Origin: Gammaproteobacteria bacterium
Lineage (GTDB): Bacteria > Pseudomonadota > Gammaproteobacteria > Steroidobacterales > Steroidobacteraceae
Assembly: GCA_005878095.1 (NCBI GenBank)
Contig: VBNH01000043.1
Coordinates: 1-64,000, forward strand
Length of the DNA stretch: 64,000 nucleotides
Direction: 5' to 3'
Made by a program: the position numbers and the translations under genes. Under the pieces are notes generated by a model. The model was given only the letters and a program-made list of their open reading frames with translations. It did not search any database and was not told the origin of the DNA. Within the stretch, counting starts at the first letter, position 1; each line of letters begins with the position of its first letter. This document shows positions 56,258-64,000 of this stretch, piece by piece.

Positions 56258-56950
56258 ATGGCCCGACGCAGCGCCTCTCCCATCGTCACCATCGACGGCC
56301 CGAGTGGCTCGGGCAAGGGCACCATCAGCCGCGCGGTCGCACGGCATGTCGGCTGGCATCTGCTCGACAGCGGCGCGCTCTATCGCCTGGTGGCGCTCGC
56401 CGGGCTTGCCGCGGGTGCGGCGAGCGAGGACCAGCAGCGGCACGCCGAGCTGGCCGCGCGCATGGATGTCAGCTTCGGTTCCGACCCGGGAGGTGGCGAG
56501 CGCGTCTGGCTCGACGGGCGGGACGTGACCGGGGAGATCCGCTCCGAAGCCGCGGGCCAGGGAGCCTCACGGGTGGCCGCCTGGCCTGGGGTGCGCGCCG
56601 CGTTGCTCGAGCGTCAAAGGGCCTTCGCGCGGCCCCCCGGACTGGTGGCCGACGGCCGGGATATGGGCACCGTGGTGTTCCCCGGGGCGGACCTGAAAAT
56701 ATTCCTGACCGCCACCCCCGAGGAGAGGGCCCTGCGCCGCCATAAGCAGTTGAAAGACAAGGGTTCCGATGTTAGCCTTCCCGCCCTTTCGCGCGAGATA
56801 GCCGAGCGGGACTTGAGGGATCAGACCCGTCAGATCGCCCCGTTGCGGCCTGCGCCCGATGCCTGTCTGATCGACTCGACCCGGCTCGAGGTCGGGGCGG
56901 TGGTGGCACGGGTGCTGGAACTGATGGCCGCTCGTCGCTTGTGGCGCTGA
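56258..56950 (+). CDS. cmk: Cytidylate kinase
   Basis: The protein has 230 residues. Cmk phosphorylates CMP and dCMP. Walker A is GPSGSGKGT near residue 14; LDSGALYRLVAL and VADGRDMGTVVFPGADLKIFLTA are family motifs. It sits between aroA and rpsA, the standard order in gammaproteobacteria. The 134 bases that follow hold the rpsA leader; no terminator is clear there. Confidence 0.96.
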   Translation: MARRSASPIVTIDGPSGSGKGTISRAVARHVGWHLLDSGALYRLVALAGLAAGAASEDQQRHAELAARMDVSFGSDPGGGERVWLDGRDVTGEIRSEAAGQGASRVAAWPGVRAALLERQRAFARPPGLVADGRDMGTVVFPGADLKIFLTATPEERALRRHKQLKDKGSDVSLPALSREIAERDLRDQTRQIAPLRPAPDACLIDSTRLEVGAVVARVLELMAARRLWR

Positions 56951-57084
56951 AGCCGCTCGTCGCGCTACGCACGAAAGGTGATTCAAGGTTGGCACGCGCA
57001 GGATGCGGGTGCCTGGTGGGTTTTTCCTGGGCCGCAGGATGAGGGTCCAAGCAGGCACGCCGTTAGCGCGTGCAAAGTGAAGGT

Positions 57085-58761
57085 ATGACAGAAAGTTTCG
57101 CCCAGCTCTTCGAGCAGAGTCTCGCCAATCAGCGCATCCGCCCGGGGATGATCCTTACCGGGCTCGTCATCGACGTCACCACGGACGTCGTCATCGTCAA
57201 CGTAGGCCTCAAGTCCGAGGCCGTGATTCCCCTCGAGCAGTTCAAGAACGAACGCGGCGAGGTGGAGGTCAAGGCCGGCGACCAAGTCGAGGTCGCGCTC
57301 GATTCGGTCGAGGACGGTACCGGCGAGACGCGCCTGTCGCGCGAGAAGGCCAAGCGCGCACGCACCTGGACCCGCCTCGAGGAGGCATTCAACAAGTCCG
57401 AGATCGTGACCGGCGTCATCACGGGGCGCGTCAAGGGCGGCTTCACGGTTGAGATCGAGAACGTGCGGGCGTTCCTGCCGGGGTCGCTGGTGGACGTGCG
57501 CCCGGTGCGCGACACCTCCTATCTGGAAGGCAAGCCGCTCGAGTTCAAGGTCATCAAGCTCGACCAGAAGCGCAACAACGTCGTGGTGTCGCGCCGCGCC
57601 GTGGTCGAGCAGGAGTTTTCCGCCGAGCGCAGCGCGCTCATGGAGAACCTGCAGGAAGGCGCGGTGGTGCGCGGCACGGTCAAGAACCTCACCGACTACG
57701 GCGCGTTCGTCGATCTGGGCGGGATCGACGGCCTGCTGCACATCACCGACATGGCGTGGAAGCGCGTCAAGCATCCTTCCGAGGTCGTCAAGGTGGGCGA
57801 CGAGGTCGAGGTGCGCATTCTCAAGTTCGACCGCGAGCGCTCGCGCGTGAGCCTGGGGCTCAAGCAGCTGGGCGCGGATCCGTGGCAGAACATCGCGCGC
57901 CGCTACCCGCCGAGTACCCGCGTGTTCGGCAAGGTCACCAACATCGCCGACTACGGCGCGTTCGTGGAAATCGAGGACGGCGTCGAGGGCCTGGTGCACG
58001 TCTCGGAGATGGACTGGACCAACAAGAACGTAAATCCCGCCAAGGTGGTGCACACCGGGCAGGAAGTCGAGGTGATGGTGCTCGACGTGGACGAGGAACG
58101 GCGCCGCATATCGCTCGGTCTCAAGCAGTGCCAGGCCAACCCGTGGAAGGAGTTCGCCGAGAACTACAACAAGGGCGACAAGGTGGCGGGCCAGATCAAG
58201 TCGATCACCGACTTCGGCATCTTCATAGGTCTGCAGGGCAACATCGACGGGCTGGTGCACCTGTCGGATATCTCCTGGGACCAGCCGGGCGAAGAGGCGG
58301 TGCGCAACTACCAGAAGGGCCAGCAGCTCGAGGCCATGGTGCTGTCGATCGACCCGGAGCGCGAGCGCATCTCGCTCGGCATCAAACAGCTGGCGAAGGA
58401 TCCGTTCTCCGCCTATATCGCCGACAACCCCAAGGGCACGATCGTCAAGGGTGTGGTGAAGGAGGTCGACGTCCGCGGCGCGGTCATCGATCTGGGCAAC
58501 GGCGTCGAGGGCCAGCTGCGCGCCTCCGAGCTCGGCCGTGAGCGGGTGGAGGACGCCCGCGCGGTGCTCAAGGTGGGCGATGAGGTCGAGGCGAAGTTCA
58601 CCGGTGTCGACCGCAAGTCGCGCACCATCTCGCTGTCGATCAAGGCCAAGGAGGCTCACGAGGAGGCCGAGGCGGTGCAGAGCTACCGCTCGGAAGCGGC
58701 GCCTTCGGGTACCAGCCTCGGGGACCTGCTGAAGGAGCACATCGGTTCCGGAGAGCGCTGA
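57085..58761 (+). CDS. rpsA: 30S ribosomal protein S1
   Basis: The protein has 558 residues, the standard six-S1-domain form. S1 binds mRNA leaders and is needed to start translation of most mRNAs. The N-terminus [13 protein letters not shown] matches E. coli S1, so ATG 57085 is chosen over GTG 57070. Repeated S1 motifs ([39 protein letters not shown] and [19 protein letters not shown]) are clear. The start lacks a well-spaced Shine-Dalgarno, as in E. coli rpsA, where S1 represses its own mRNA. Confidence 0.98.
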   Translation: MTESFAQLFEQSLANQRIRPGMILTGLVIDVTTDVVIVNVGLKSEAVIPLEQFKNERGEVEVKAGDQVEVALDSVEDGTGETRLSREKAKRARTWTRLEEAFNKSEIVTGVITGRVKGGFTVEIENVRAFLPGSLVDVRPVRDTSYLEGKPLEFKVIKLDQKRNNVVVSRRAVVEQEFSAERSALMENLQEGAVVRGTVKNLTDYGAFVDLGGIDGLLHITDMAWKRVKHPSEVVKVGDEVEVRILKFDRERSRVSLGLKQLGADPWQNIARRYPPSTRVFGKVTNIADYGAFVEIEDGVEGLVHVSEMDWTNKNVNPAKVVHTGQEVEVMVLDVDEERRRISLGLKQCQANPWKEFAENYNKGDKVAGQIKSITDFGIFIGLQGNIDGLVHLSDISWDQPGEEAVRNYQKGQQLEAMVLSIDPERERISLGIKQLAKDPFSAYIADNPKGTIVKGVVKEVDVRGAVIDLGNGVEGQLRASELGRERVEDARAVLKVGDEVEAKFTGVDRKSRTISLSIKAKEAHEEAEAVQSYRSEAAPSGTSLGDLLKEHIGSGER

Positions 58762-58765
58762 GCGC

Positions 58766-59068
58766 ATGACCAAGTCGGAACTCATCGAGATCATTACCGC
58801 CAAGCAGAAGCACCTGCCGGCGAAGGACGTGGAGCTGGCGCTGAAGCAGATTCTGGAGATCATGAGCGATGCGCTCTCGCAGGGGGATCGCATCGAGATC
58901 CGCGGCTTCGGCAGCTTCTCGCTGCATTTCCGGCCGCCACGCCAGGGACGCAACCCCAAGACCGGCGAGGCGGTGGCGCTTTCGGGCAAGCACGTCCCGC
59001 ACTTCAAGCCCGGCAAGGATCTGCGCGAACGGGTGAACGACGGCGCCGACCGGCCGATCCGCGACTGA
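58766..59068 (+). CDS. ihfB: Integration host factor subunit beta
   Basis: The protein has 100 residues. IHF-beta pairs with IHF-alpha to bend DNA at specific sites. The HU/IHF fold, [29 protein letters not shown] and the DNA-intercalating Pro region are present. It follows rpsA after four bases, the usual order. Confidence 0.97.
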   Translation: MTKSELIEIITAKQKHLPAKDVELALKQILEIMSDALSQGDRIEIRGFGSFSLHFRPPRQGRNPKTGEAVALSGKHVPHFKPGKDLRERVNDGADRPIRD

Positions 59069-59109
59069 GCGAGGCGCATCCGCGGCGCGGACCTGATATC
59101 GTCAGCCAA

Positions 59110-60249
59110 GTGTTCGAGCTGCCTCCACTGCTGCTGGCGCTGGCCTTCGTCCTCGTCGGTCTCGCGGCGTATTTTCTCGGCCGCCGTAACGGCGCGGCGC
59201 GCACCGTGCGCCTGCCGCGCGACTACTACGTCGGCCTCGACCATCTCATCAACGACCGTTTCGACCACGCCGCGGAGATCTTCGCCCGCATGGCCGAGGC
59301 CGACGGCGATGCCGCCGAGATCCAGTTCGCGCTCGGGAGCCTGTTCCGGCGCCGCGGCGAGGTCGATCGCGCGATCGCCATCCATTCGCGCCTGCGCGAT
59401 CACGGGGGCCCGGGCCTGCGCGACAAGGCGGCGTTCGCCCTGGCGCTGGACTATCAGAGCGCGGGGCTCATGGATCGCGCCGAGCGCGTGCTCGAGGAGC
59501 TTGCGGCCTCGCGCGAATATCGTCACGCCGCACTCGACCACCTGGTAGGCATCTACGAGACCCAGGGCGACTGGGCCAAGGCACTCAAGGTGTTTCACGA
59601 GCTGCCCCCCGCCGTACAGCTCGAGCGCGGGCGGATCGCGGCCCACTACCTGTGTGAGCTTGCCGAGTACGCCCTGGTACAGGGCGACAGCGAGCGCGCG
59701 CGCACGCTGCTGCGCCAGGCGCGCACTCATCAGCCGGCGTTGCCGCGCGCGGACATCCTCGGCGCGCGCATCAGCGAACGGGCGGGCGACGCCGCTGCTG
59801 CGCTGCTCCTGTACCTGCACGCGCTGGAGATGTCGCCGGGCCTGGCGCTCGAGATCATTCCCGCGGTGCTCGCCATCGCCCGCCAGACCGGGCGCGCCGA
59901 TATGTTGACCGAGCTGTGCGCGCGGCTGCGACACAGCGGTCGGGTCACCCCGCGGCAGCTGGCCTGGCTGCTCGCCACGGCGATGCCGCCCGCGGACGTG
60001 GCGCGGCTTCCGGGCATCAGCGCGGAGTTCGGCGTGGGCGTGGAGTCGCCTGCCGAGGCAAGCTCGCTCGGCGCACTGCTCACCCGCATCGGCGATGCCG
60101 GCGGCCGCTACCAGTGCGATGAGTGCGGGCTCAACAGCGTCGGCTGGTACTGGCGCTGCCCGAAATGCCGTTCCTGGGACAGCATGCGTCCGGCCGTCTT
60201 CAAGTGGGCCGAGCGCACCGATCAGACCGCCGCCGCCAGACCTGCGTGA
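59110..60249 (+). CDS. lapB: Lipopolysaccharide assembly protein LapB (YciM)
   Basis: The protein has 379 residues. An N-terminal membrane helix (LLLALAFVLVGLAAYFLG) anchors TPR repeats (about 40-320). A C-terminal rubredoxin-like metal site follows (CDECG from Cys336, and CPKCRSW). LapB works with FtsH to control LpxC and so LPS synthesis. In most gammaproteobacteria lapA lies between ihfB and lapB; here it is absent. The GTG start at 59110 is 41 bases after ihfB. Confidence 0.95.
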   Translation: MFELPPLLLALAFVLVGLAAYFLGRRNGAARTVRLPRDYYVGLDHLINDRFDHAAEIFARMAEADGDAAEIQFALGSLFRRRGEVDRAIAIHSRLRDHGGPGLRDKAAFALALDYQSAGLMDRAERVLEELAASREYRHAALDHLVGIYETQGDWAKALKVFHELPPAVQLERGRIAAHYLCELAEYALVQGDSERARTLLRQARTHQPALPRADILGARISERAGDAAAALLLYLHALEMSPGLALEIIPAVLAIARQTGRADMLTELCARLRHSGRVTPRQLAWLLATAMPPADVARLPGISAEFGVGVESPAEASSLGALLTRIGDAGGRYQCDECGLNSVGWYWRCPKCRSWDSMRPAVFKWAERTDQTAAARPA

Positions 60250-60326
60250 GGCGCGGCCCTGATGAAGGCGCAATGCGCAGCGGCTAGACTTGCCTGCCTA
60301 AGGCCGCAGGCCTGTGGAGAATGTGG

Positions 60327-61361
60327 ATGAAGAGCAGCTCGAAGTGGGCCATCCGTACCGCCGTGTTTCCGGTTGCCGGGCGCGGCACGCGCTTTCTGCC
60401 CGCGACCAAAGCGAGCCCGAAAGAAATGCTGCCGGTGGTCGACAAGCCACTGATCCAGTACGCGGTAGAGGAAGCCCTCGCCGCGGGCGCACGGCGCCTG
60501 GTGTTCATTACCGGCGCCTCCAAGCGGGCCATCGAGGATCACTTCGACTCTGACCAGGAACTCGAGCTGATGCTCCAGCAGCAGGGCAAGAGCGATCTGC
60601 TCAACCAGCTGCGCAGCGTGCTGCCCTCGTACGCGTCCTGCATCTACATCCGGCAGCCGGCGCCGTTGGGCCTCGGTCATGCGGTGTTATGCGCCCAGCC
60701 GGCGGTGGGCGCCGAGCCCTTCTTCGTGCATCTCGCAGACGATCTGATTCGCAGCGACGTAGCCTGCCTGGCGCAGATGGCGCAGGTCTACGAGGCCAAG
60801 CGCGCCAGCGTCCTCGGGGTGCAGGTGGTGCCTCGCCAGGACACCGAGAAGTACGGCATCGTCGCGCTGGAGGCCGACCGCGCGGTGACCAGCCGCGTGC
60901 GCAGCATCGTCGAGAAGCCCAAGCCCGCCGTGGCGCCCTCGAACCTTGCCGTGGTCGGCCGTTACGTGCTGGCTCCGGCCATCTTCGAGCACCTGGAGAG
61001 GCTGGGCTCCGGCGCCGGTGGCGAGATTCAGCTCACCGACGGCATTGGCGCCCTGATGCGCGAGGAAGCGGTGTACGCCTATCGCTTCACCGGCAAGCGC
61101 TATGACTGTGGCAGCAAGCTCGGCTACCTGCAGGCGACGGTCGAATACGCGCTCGGTCACCCGGAGCTCGGACGCAGCTTTCGCAAATACCTGCAGGGTC
61201 TGGACGTGTCGGCCGGCGGCGCCGCGGCGGGCGCCCGCGGCGCCGCCGGCAACGGTGGTGCCCTCGACGGCGGGGAGGCGAGCGCACGCCGCGCGGCCGC
61301 GGGCGCGCGCGGCAAGCGCGCGAGCCGCAAAACCCAGGCGACGCTGCGCAGGTCCCCGTAG
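60327..61361 (+). CDS. galU: UTP-glucose-1-phosphate uridylyltransferase with Ala/Arg-rich tail
   Basis: The protein has 344 residues. GalU makes UDP-glucose for LPS, capsule and glycan synthesis. The nucleotide motif [19 protein letters not shown] and [21 protein letters not shown] are typical. After the catalytic domain ends (FRKYLQGL, about residue 295) comes a ~50-residue Gly/Ala/Arg/Lys-rich tail not usual for GalU. ATG 60327 is chosen over ATG 60321 because GGAG is seven bases before it. Confidence 0.94.
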   Translation: MKSSSKWAIRTAVFPVAGRGTRFLPATKASPKEMLPVVDKPLIQYAVEEALAAGARRLVFITGASKRAIEDHFDSDQELELMLQQQGKSDLLNQLRSVLPSYASCIYIRQPAPLGLGHAVLCAQPAVGAEPFFVHLADDLIRSDVACLAQMAQVYEAKRASVLGVQVVPRQDTEKYGIVALEADRAVTSRVRSIVEKPKPAVAPSNLAVVGRYVLAPAIFEHLERLGSGAGGEIQLTDGIGALMREEAVYAYRFTGKRYDCGSKLGYLQATVEYALGHPELGRSFRKYLQGLDVSAGGAAAGARGAAGNGGALDGGEASARRAAAGARGKRASRKTQATLRRSP

Positions 61362-61398
61362 CACGGCGGCGAGTCACTGCGTACGGCAGGAGGTCCGG

Positions 61399-63123
61399 AT
61401 GTCCAGGACACGCACCCGCTTTCCCGACCGGGGCCGCCCTCTTGTCGCGCTCGCGTGCCTGCTGCTGGGCGGCGCCCTGACAGCGCAGGCTCAGGTGGTG
61501 CTGGTGCCGTCCTCACCCCAGGTCGGCTCTTCGAACCCGATCAGCGCCGAGCCCCCGGTCCCCCGCCCGCAGGGGCACGCCTGTGTGGTGCAGCTGTTCC
61601 AGAATCTGCGCTTCGCCGACTTCACTCCCAAGACCTTCGGCTATGCGCCACCGTCGGACTGCCCGGGACCGTGGGCCCGGGTGGTCTTCACGGCAGACTT
61701 CACCGTCACCGCCGGGCGCCAGTTCGACCGTACCGCGGCCTTCTACCTGGGCCACGCCAGCATCTATTACGGAACCACGGCCGAGCCGCGCGCCGCGTTG
61801 AGCCCCTCGTGGCACGTGGAGCGCGACGTCACCGACCTGACACCGATCTTCACGCTCGTGCAGAGCGGTGAAGCCAACATCGGCAACTTCGTCGGCGTCT
61901 CGGGGGGAGTGACCTACAACGGCATCATCTATGCCAGCGCCGCGCTCGAGTTCTATCCCGTTTCGAGTGCGGAGCGCGCGCCGCGCACGCCCGACATGGT
62001 GGTGCCGGTCACCGGCGCGGGCGGCGACGCCGGCACGCTCAACGGCACCGCCAGCCAGATCACGCAGACACTGATTCTTCCCACCAACGTGGAACGCGCC
62101 TATCTGGATGTCATCGCGCAGAGCCAGTCGAACGACGAATTCTGGTACTTCTGCGTGCCGAGCGATCAGGCCATGCACCTGCAGAGCTGCGGCAACACGC
62201 CGTGGCGCGAGACCGAGGTGACGATCGACGGGCAGCCCGCCGGGGTCGCACCGGTATACCCGTGGATCTACACGGGGGGGATCGATCCGTACCTGTGGGA
62301 ACCGATCCCGGGCGTGCAGACGCTCGACTTCAGGCCCTATCGGGTCGACCTCACGCCGTTCGCCGGAGTGTTGTCCGACGGCAATCCCCACGTACTGGGT
62401 ATCAGTGTCTACAACGCCGACAGCTACTTCCTCGCCACGGCCAATCTGCTCCTTTATACGGACCACGGTGCACGGCGCGTCACCGGGGGACTGCTCAGCA
62501 GCACGCTCACCGGCGCGTCCGCACCGGTGGTCGCGGAACACATCCAGGTCAACCCGAGCGGCCCGACCTATACCGGCACGATCTCGGTCTCCTCCGGCCG
62601 TGAGTTCGCCATCAGTGGCTATGTCGACACCTCGCACGGCCGGGTACAGACCACCCTCGAGCAGACCGTGAGCTTCCTCAACCGGCAGGAATTCGACGTC
62701 AGTCCCAGCGCCGACATCCAGAATGTGCAGCAGGCGACCACGGTCGATTCCCGCGTCAGCACGCGCGCGGGCTCCACGGTCAGCACGCGCGAGCAGCGCT
62801 TCAGCTATCCGCTGCGGATCGATTTTTCATTTGTCGTCAATGCCGACGGCAGCCTCACCCAGACGACCACGAGTGACCAGCGCGACGTGGTGCGCGCTTC
62901 CGGCGGCCCCGGGGCGCGCAATGAAGAGAGCAGCCTGGACAACGAGGTGCGGGCGACGGACACCCTCAGCTACGACTCCGGAGGCAACTTCCTGGGTCCC
63001 TCCGGCAGCATGACCACCCAGACCTATCGCGTGCGGGACGCATCCGGGAACTGCTACAGCCGCACCCTGAAAGCGCAGGCGCAAAAGCTGGTGTCGGTCA
63101 GCGACGGCGGCGGCTGCCAGTAG
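61399..63123 (+). CDS. Secreted PNGase A-like protein (peptide-N4-(N-acetyl-beta-glucosaminyl)asparagine amidase A family)
   Basis: The protein has 574 residues. A signal peptide (LVALACLLLGGALTAQAQ) predicts export. The mature N-terminal ~400 residues follow the plant/fungal PNGase A (PNase A) pattern. Markers are PGPWARVVFTADFTV, the FYLGHASIYYGTTAEP strand, NDEFWYFCVPSD, the REVxxTIDG-like TEVTIDGQPAGVAPVYPWIY and a YRVDLTPFAGVLSDGNPHVL segment. Such enzymes remove N-linked glycans from glycopeptides. The C-terminal third is Ser/Thr-rich beta sequence. The start has AGGAGG at ideal spacing. It follows galU by 37 bases but is probably a separate unit. Family assignment is by remembered motif pattern, not by search. 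Confidence 0.8.
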   Translation: MSRTRTRFPDRGRPLVALACLLLGGALTAQAQVVLVPSSPQVGSSNPISAEPPVPRPQGHACVVQLFQNLRFADFTPKTFGYAPPSDCPGPWARVVFTADFTVTAGRQFDRTAAFYLGHASIYYGTTAEPRAALSPSWHVERDVTDLTPIFTLVQSGEANIGNFVGVSGGVTYNGIIYASAALEFYPVSSAERAPRTPDMVVPVTGAGGDAGTLNGTASQITQTLILPTNVERAYLDVIAQSQSNDEFWYFCVPSDQAMHLQSCGNTPWRETEVTIDGQPAGVAPVYPWIYTGGIDPYLWEPIPGVQTLDFRPYRVDLTPFAGVLSDGNPHVLGISVYNADSYFLATANLLLYTDHGARRVTGGLLSSTLTGASAPVVAEHIQVNPSGPTYTGTISVSSGREFAISGYVDTSHGRVQTTLEQTVSFLNRQEFDVSPSADIQNVQQATTVDSRVSTRAGSTVSTREQRFSYPLRIDFSFVVNADGSLTQTTTSDQRDVVRASGGPGARNEESSLDNEVRATDTLSYDSGGNFLGPSGSMTTQTYRVRDASGNCYSRTLKAQAQKLVSVSDGGGCQ

Positions 63124-63235
63124 CCCAGGGCAGCCACACCGTAACGAGCGCGCCACCGCCTTGGGCCCTCAAGTGTGCGCCCCGAGCGGCGGGCGAGGCT
63201 CAAGCGCCTGACAAATGGCCGGTGAGCACGGGTGC

Positions 63236-63261
63236 TTGCGCGCGCGCACCCAGGCGCGCAA
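63236..63261. repeat. GC-rich inverted repeat before the DUF2934 gene
   Basis: TTGCGCGC and GCGCGCAA can pair around a ~10-base loop, partly overlapping a second pairing GGGTGC (63230-63235) with GCACCC (63246-63251). The two folds exclude each other. The repeat lies just before a strong ribosome-binding site. Otherwise the gap 63124-63290 shows no gene. Confidence 0.5.
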
Positions 63262-63290
63262 AGTGAGCGGCTGTCCCAAAGGAGGTGCCG

Positions 63291-63563
63291 ATGGCCACTC
63301 GTCGTTCGACCGTTGTTTCCGTGAAGAATCCCCCTGCACGCACCAACGCACCGCGCCCGAGCGCGCCCGTACGCCGCTCACCCACCGAGCCCGTGCGGCT
63401 GGCGCTCACCCCTGAAGCGCGCCGCGGAATGATTGCGGAAGGTGCTTATCTGCGCGCCGAGCGGCGCGGCTTTGCGCCCGGTCACGAGACCGAGGACTGG
63501 CTGGCCGCCGAGGCGGAGGTGGACGTGCTGCTCAAGGTGGCACACGGGGGCTCGTCGCAGTAG
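63291..63563 (+). CDS. DUF2934 domain protein
   Basis: The protein has 90 residues. A basic, Pro/Arg-rich first half precedes the DUF2934 domain: RRGMIAEGAYLRAERRGFAPGHETEDWLAAEAEVD. Its function is unknown. GGAGG lies six bases before ATG 63291, a very strong site. It overlaps the convergent apbE by 32 bases. Confidence 0.85.
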   Translation: MATRRSTVVSVKNPPARTNAPRPSAPVRRSPTEPVRLALTPEARRGMIAEGAYLRAERRGFAPGHETEDWLAAEAEVDVLLKVAHGGSSQ

Positions 63564-64000
63564 CGGCAGCCGGCGGCGCGCCCGCCGGTCGCGGCAGCGG
63601 CGGCCGCAGCCCGTTCGAGTACAACACGCGCCCGTCGGGGCACACGAAGACCGCATCGTATTGGGGCATGCGGTTGATGATCTCGAGTGCCTTCTCCGGA
63701 CCGAGCACGAAGGCGGTCTTCGACATGCCGTCGGTCTGCGTGGCCGTGGGAGCGAGGATAGTGGCGCTGCGCACCTTGCCGGCCGAGTGACCCGTGCGCG
63801 GATCGATGATGTGGTGATAGCGCACGCCGTTCTCGTCGAAATACCGTTCGTAGTCCCCCGAGGTCGACATGGCGGTGTCGGACAGCGGGATGCGCGTCAC
63901 CACCTTCTTCGGATCGTCCGGGTGACGGATGGCCACCAGCCACGGCCGTCCCATGTGATCGCCGAGGATGCGACTGTCACCACCGGCGGTCACCACCGCG
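63532..64000 (-). CDS. apbE: FAD:protein FMN transferase ApbE (C-terminal part; gene continues beyond the window)
   Basis: The visible part is the C-terminal ~155 residues. VVTAGGDSRILG, ISTSGDYERYF-like STSGDYERYF, HHIIDPRTGHSAG and the acidic TDGMSKTAFVLG segment are hallmarks of ApbE. ApbE attaches FMN to Thr residues of redox proteins such as NqrB/C or RnfG. The reading frame remains open at the window edge, so the start lies outside. The C-terminal Pro/Ala-rich tail is short. Confidence 0.92.
   Translation of the reverse strand, partial: AVVTAGGDSRILGDHMGRPWLVAIRHPDDPKKVVTRIPLSDTAMSTSGDYERYFDENGVRYHHIIDPRTGHSAGKVRSATILAPTATQTDGMSKTAFVLGPEKALEIINRMPQYDAVFVCPDGRVLYSNGLRPPLPRPAGAPPAAATATSPRVPP

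Noticed and set aside
56983-60273. A 1096-residue minus-strand open frame across rpsA, ihfB and lapB
   Set aside because: It spans three certain genes on the other strand and has no recognisable domain; length alone is expected at high GC.

Overview
The window is GC-rich chromosomal DNA that is almost fully coding. It has short intergenic gaps, many ATGA/GTGA stop-start overlaps, and no insertion sequences, phage genes, CRISPR arrays, or convincing tRNA/rRNA genes. Gene order and content point to a Gammaproteobacterium near Xanthomonadales/Steroidobacterales/Nevskiales. The reasons are the blocks rimP-nusA-infB-rbfA-truB, rpsO-pnp, smc-zipA-ligA, yciO-trpS-scpA-scpB-rluB and gyrA-serC-serA-pheA-aroA-cmk-rpsA-ihfB-lapB, an SMC/ScpAB condensin instead of MukBEF, and a DksA whose zinc-finger cysteines are mostly replaced. 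That placement is an inference and no marker gene was compared.

Layout. 1-4633 (+): end of a GlcNAc/chito-oligosaccharide operon (GH20 hexosaminidase, an EIIA-HPr fusion, a NagE-type EIICB permease). 4810-5025 (+): csrA. 5128-9549 (-): histidine degradation operon hutU-hutI-hutH. 9550-9923: leader with two tandem terminator hairpins ahead of rimP. 9924-15815 (+): rimP-nusA-infB-rbfA-truB. 15796-24998 (-): signalling and envelope region with a small lipoprotein, a REC-GGDEF-EAL protein overlapping a 1488-residue hybrid sensor kinase, a degenerate GGDEF/EAL-like protein, and a beta-barrel-like exported protein. 25023-25147: 19-bp tandem repeats. 25275-27706 (+): rpsO-pnp. 27723-30364 (-): phaR, gluQ, dksA, queF. 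30420-36849 (+): smc-zipA-ligA. 36898-38723 (-): parvulin lipoprotein, bolA, yciB. 38820-43271 (+): yciO-trpS-scpA-scpB-rluB-like. 43247-48279 (-): five tightly packed genes (amidohydrolase-like, ubiG, rmuC, squalene/phytoene-synthase-like, yciK). 48357-61361 (+): GYD-domain gene, then gyrA through galU. 61399-64000: a secreted PNGase A-like protein, a DUF2934 protein, and a partial apbE.

How the genes work together. The first operon would import and phosphorylate GlcNAc released by the hexosaminidase. The hut genes take histidine to formiminoglutamate. The 16-24 kb cassette reads as a phosphorelay in which the kinase (HisKA, receiver, Hpt) could feed the receiver of the adjacent cyclic-di-GMP enzyme. 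The remaining blocks are housekeeping: translation, RNA decay, chromosome segregation and serine/aromatic amino-acid synthesis.

The most notable pattern is a set of paralogue-like domains that keep their fold but lose canonical active-site residues: an HPr domain with Tyr for the phospho-His, a second EIIB with Ala for Cys, an EAL-like protein without EAL, a RluB-like protein without the catalytic Asp, and an amidohydrolase with broken metal ligands. Also notable are a gluQ whose conserved N-terminus has no canonical start codon, and a bacterial homologue of plant-type PNGase A.
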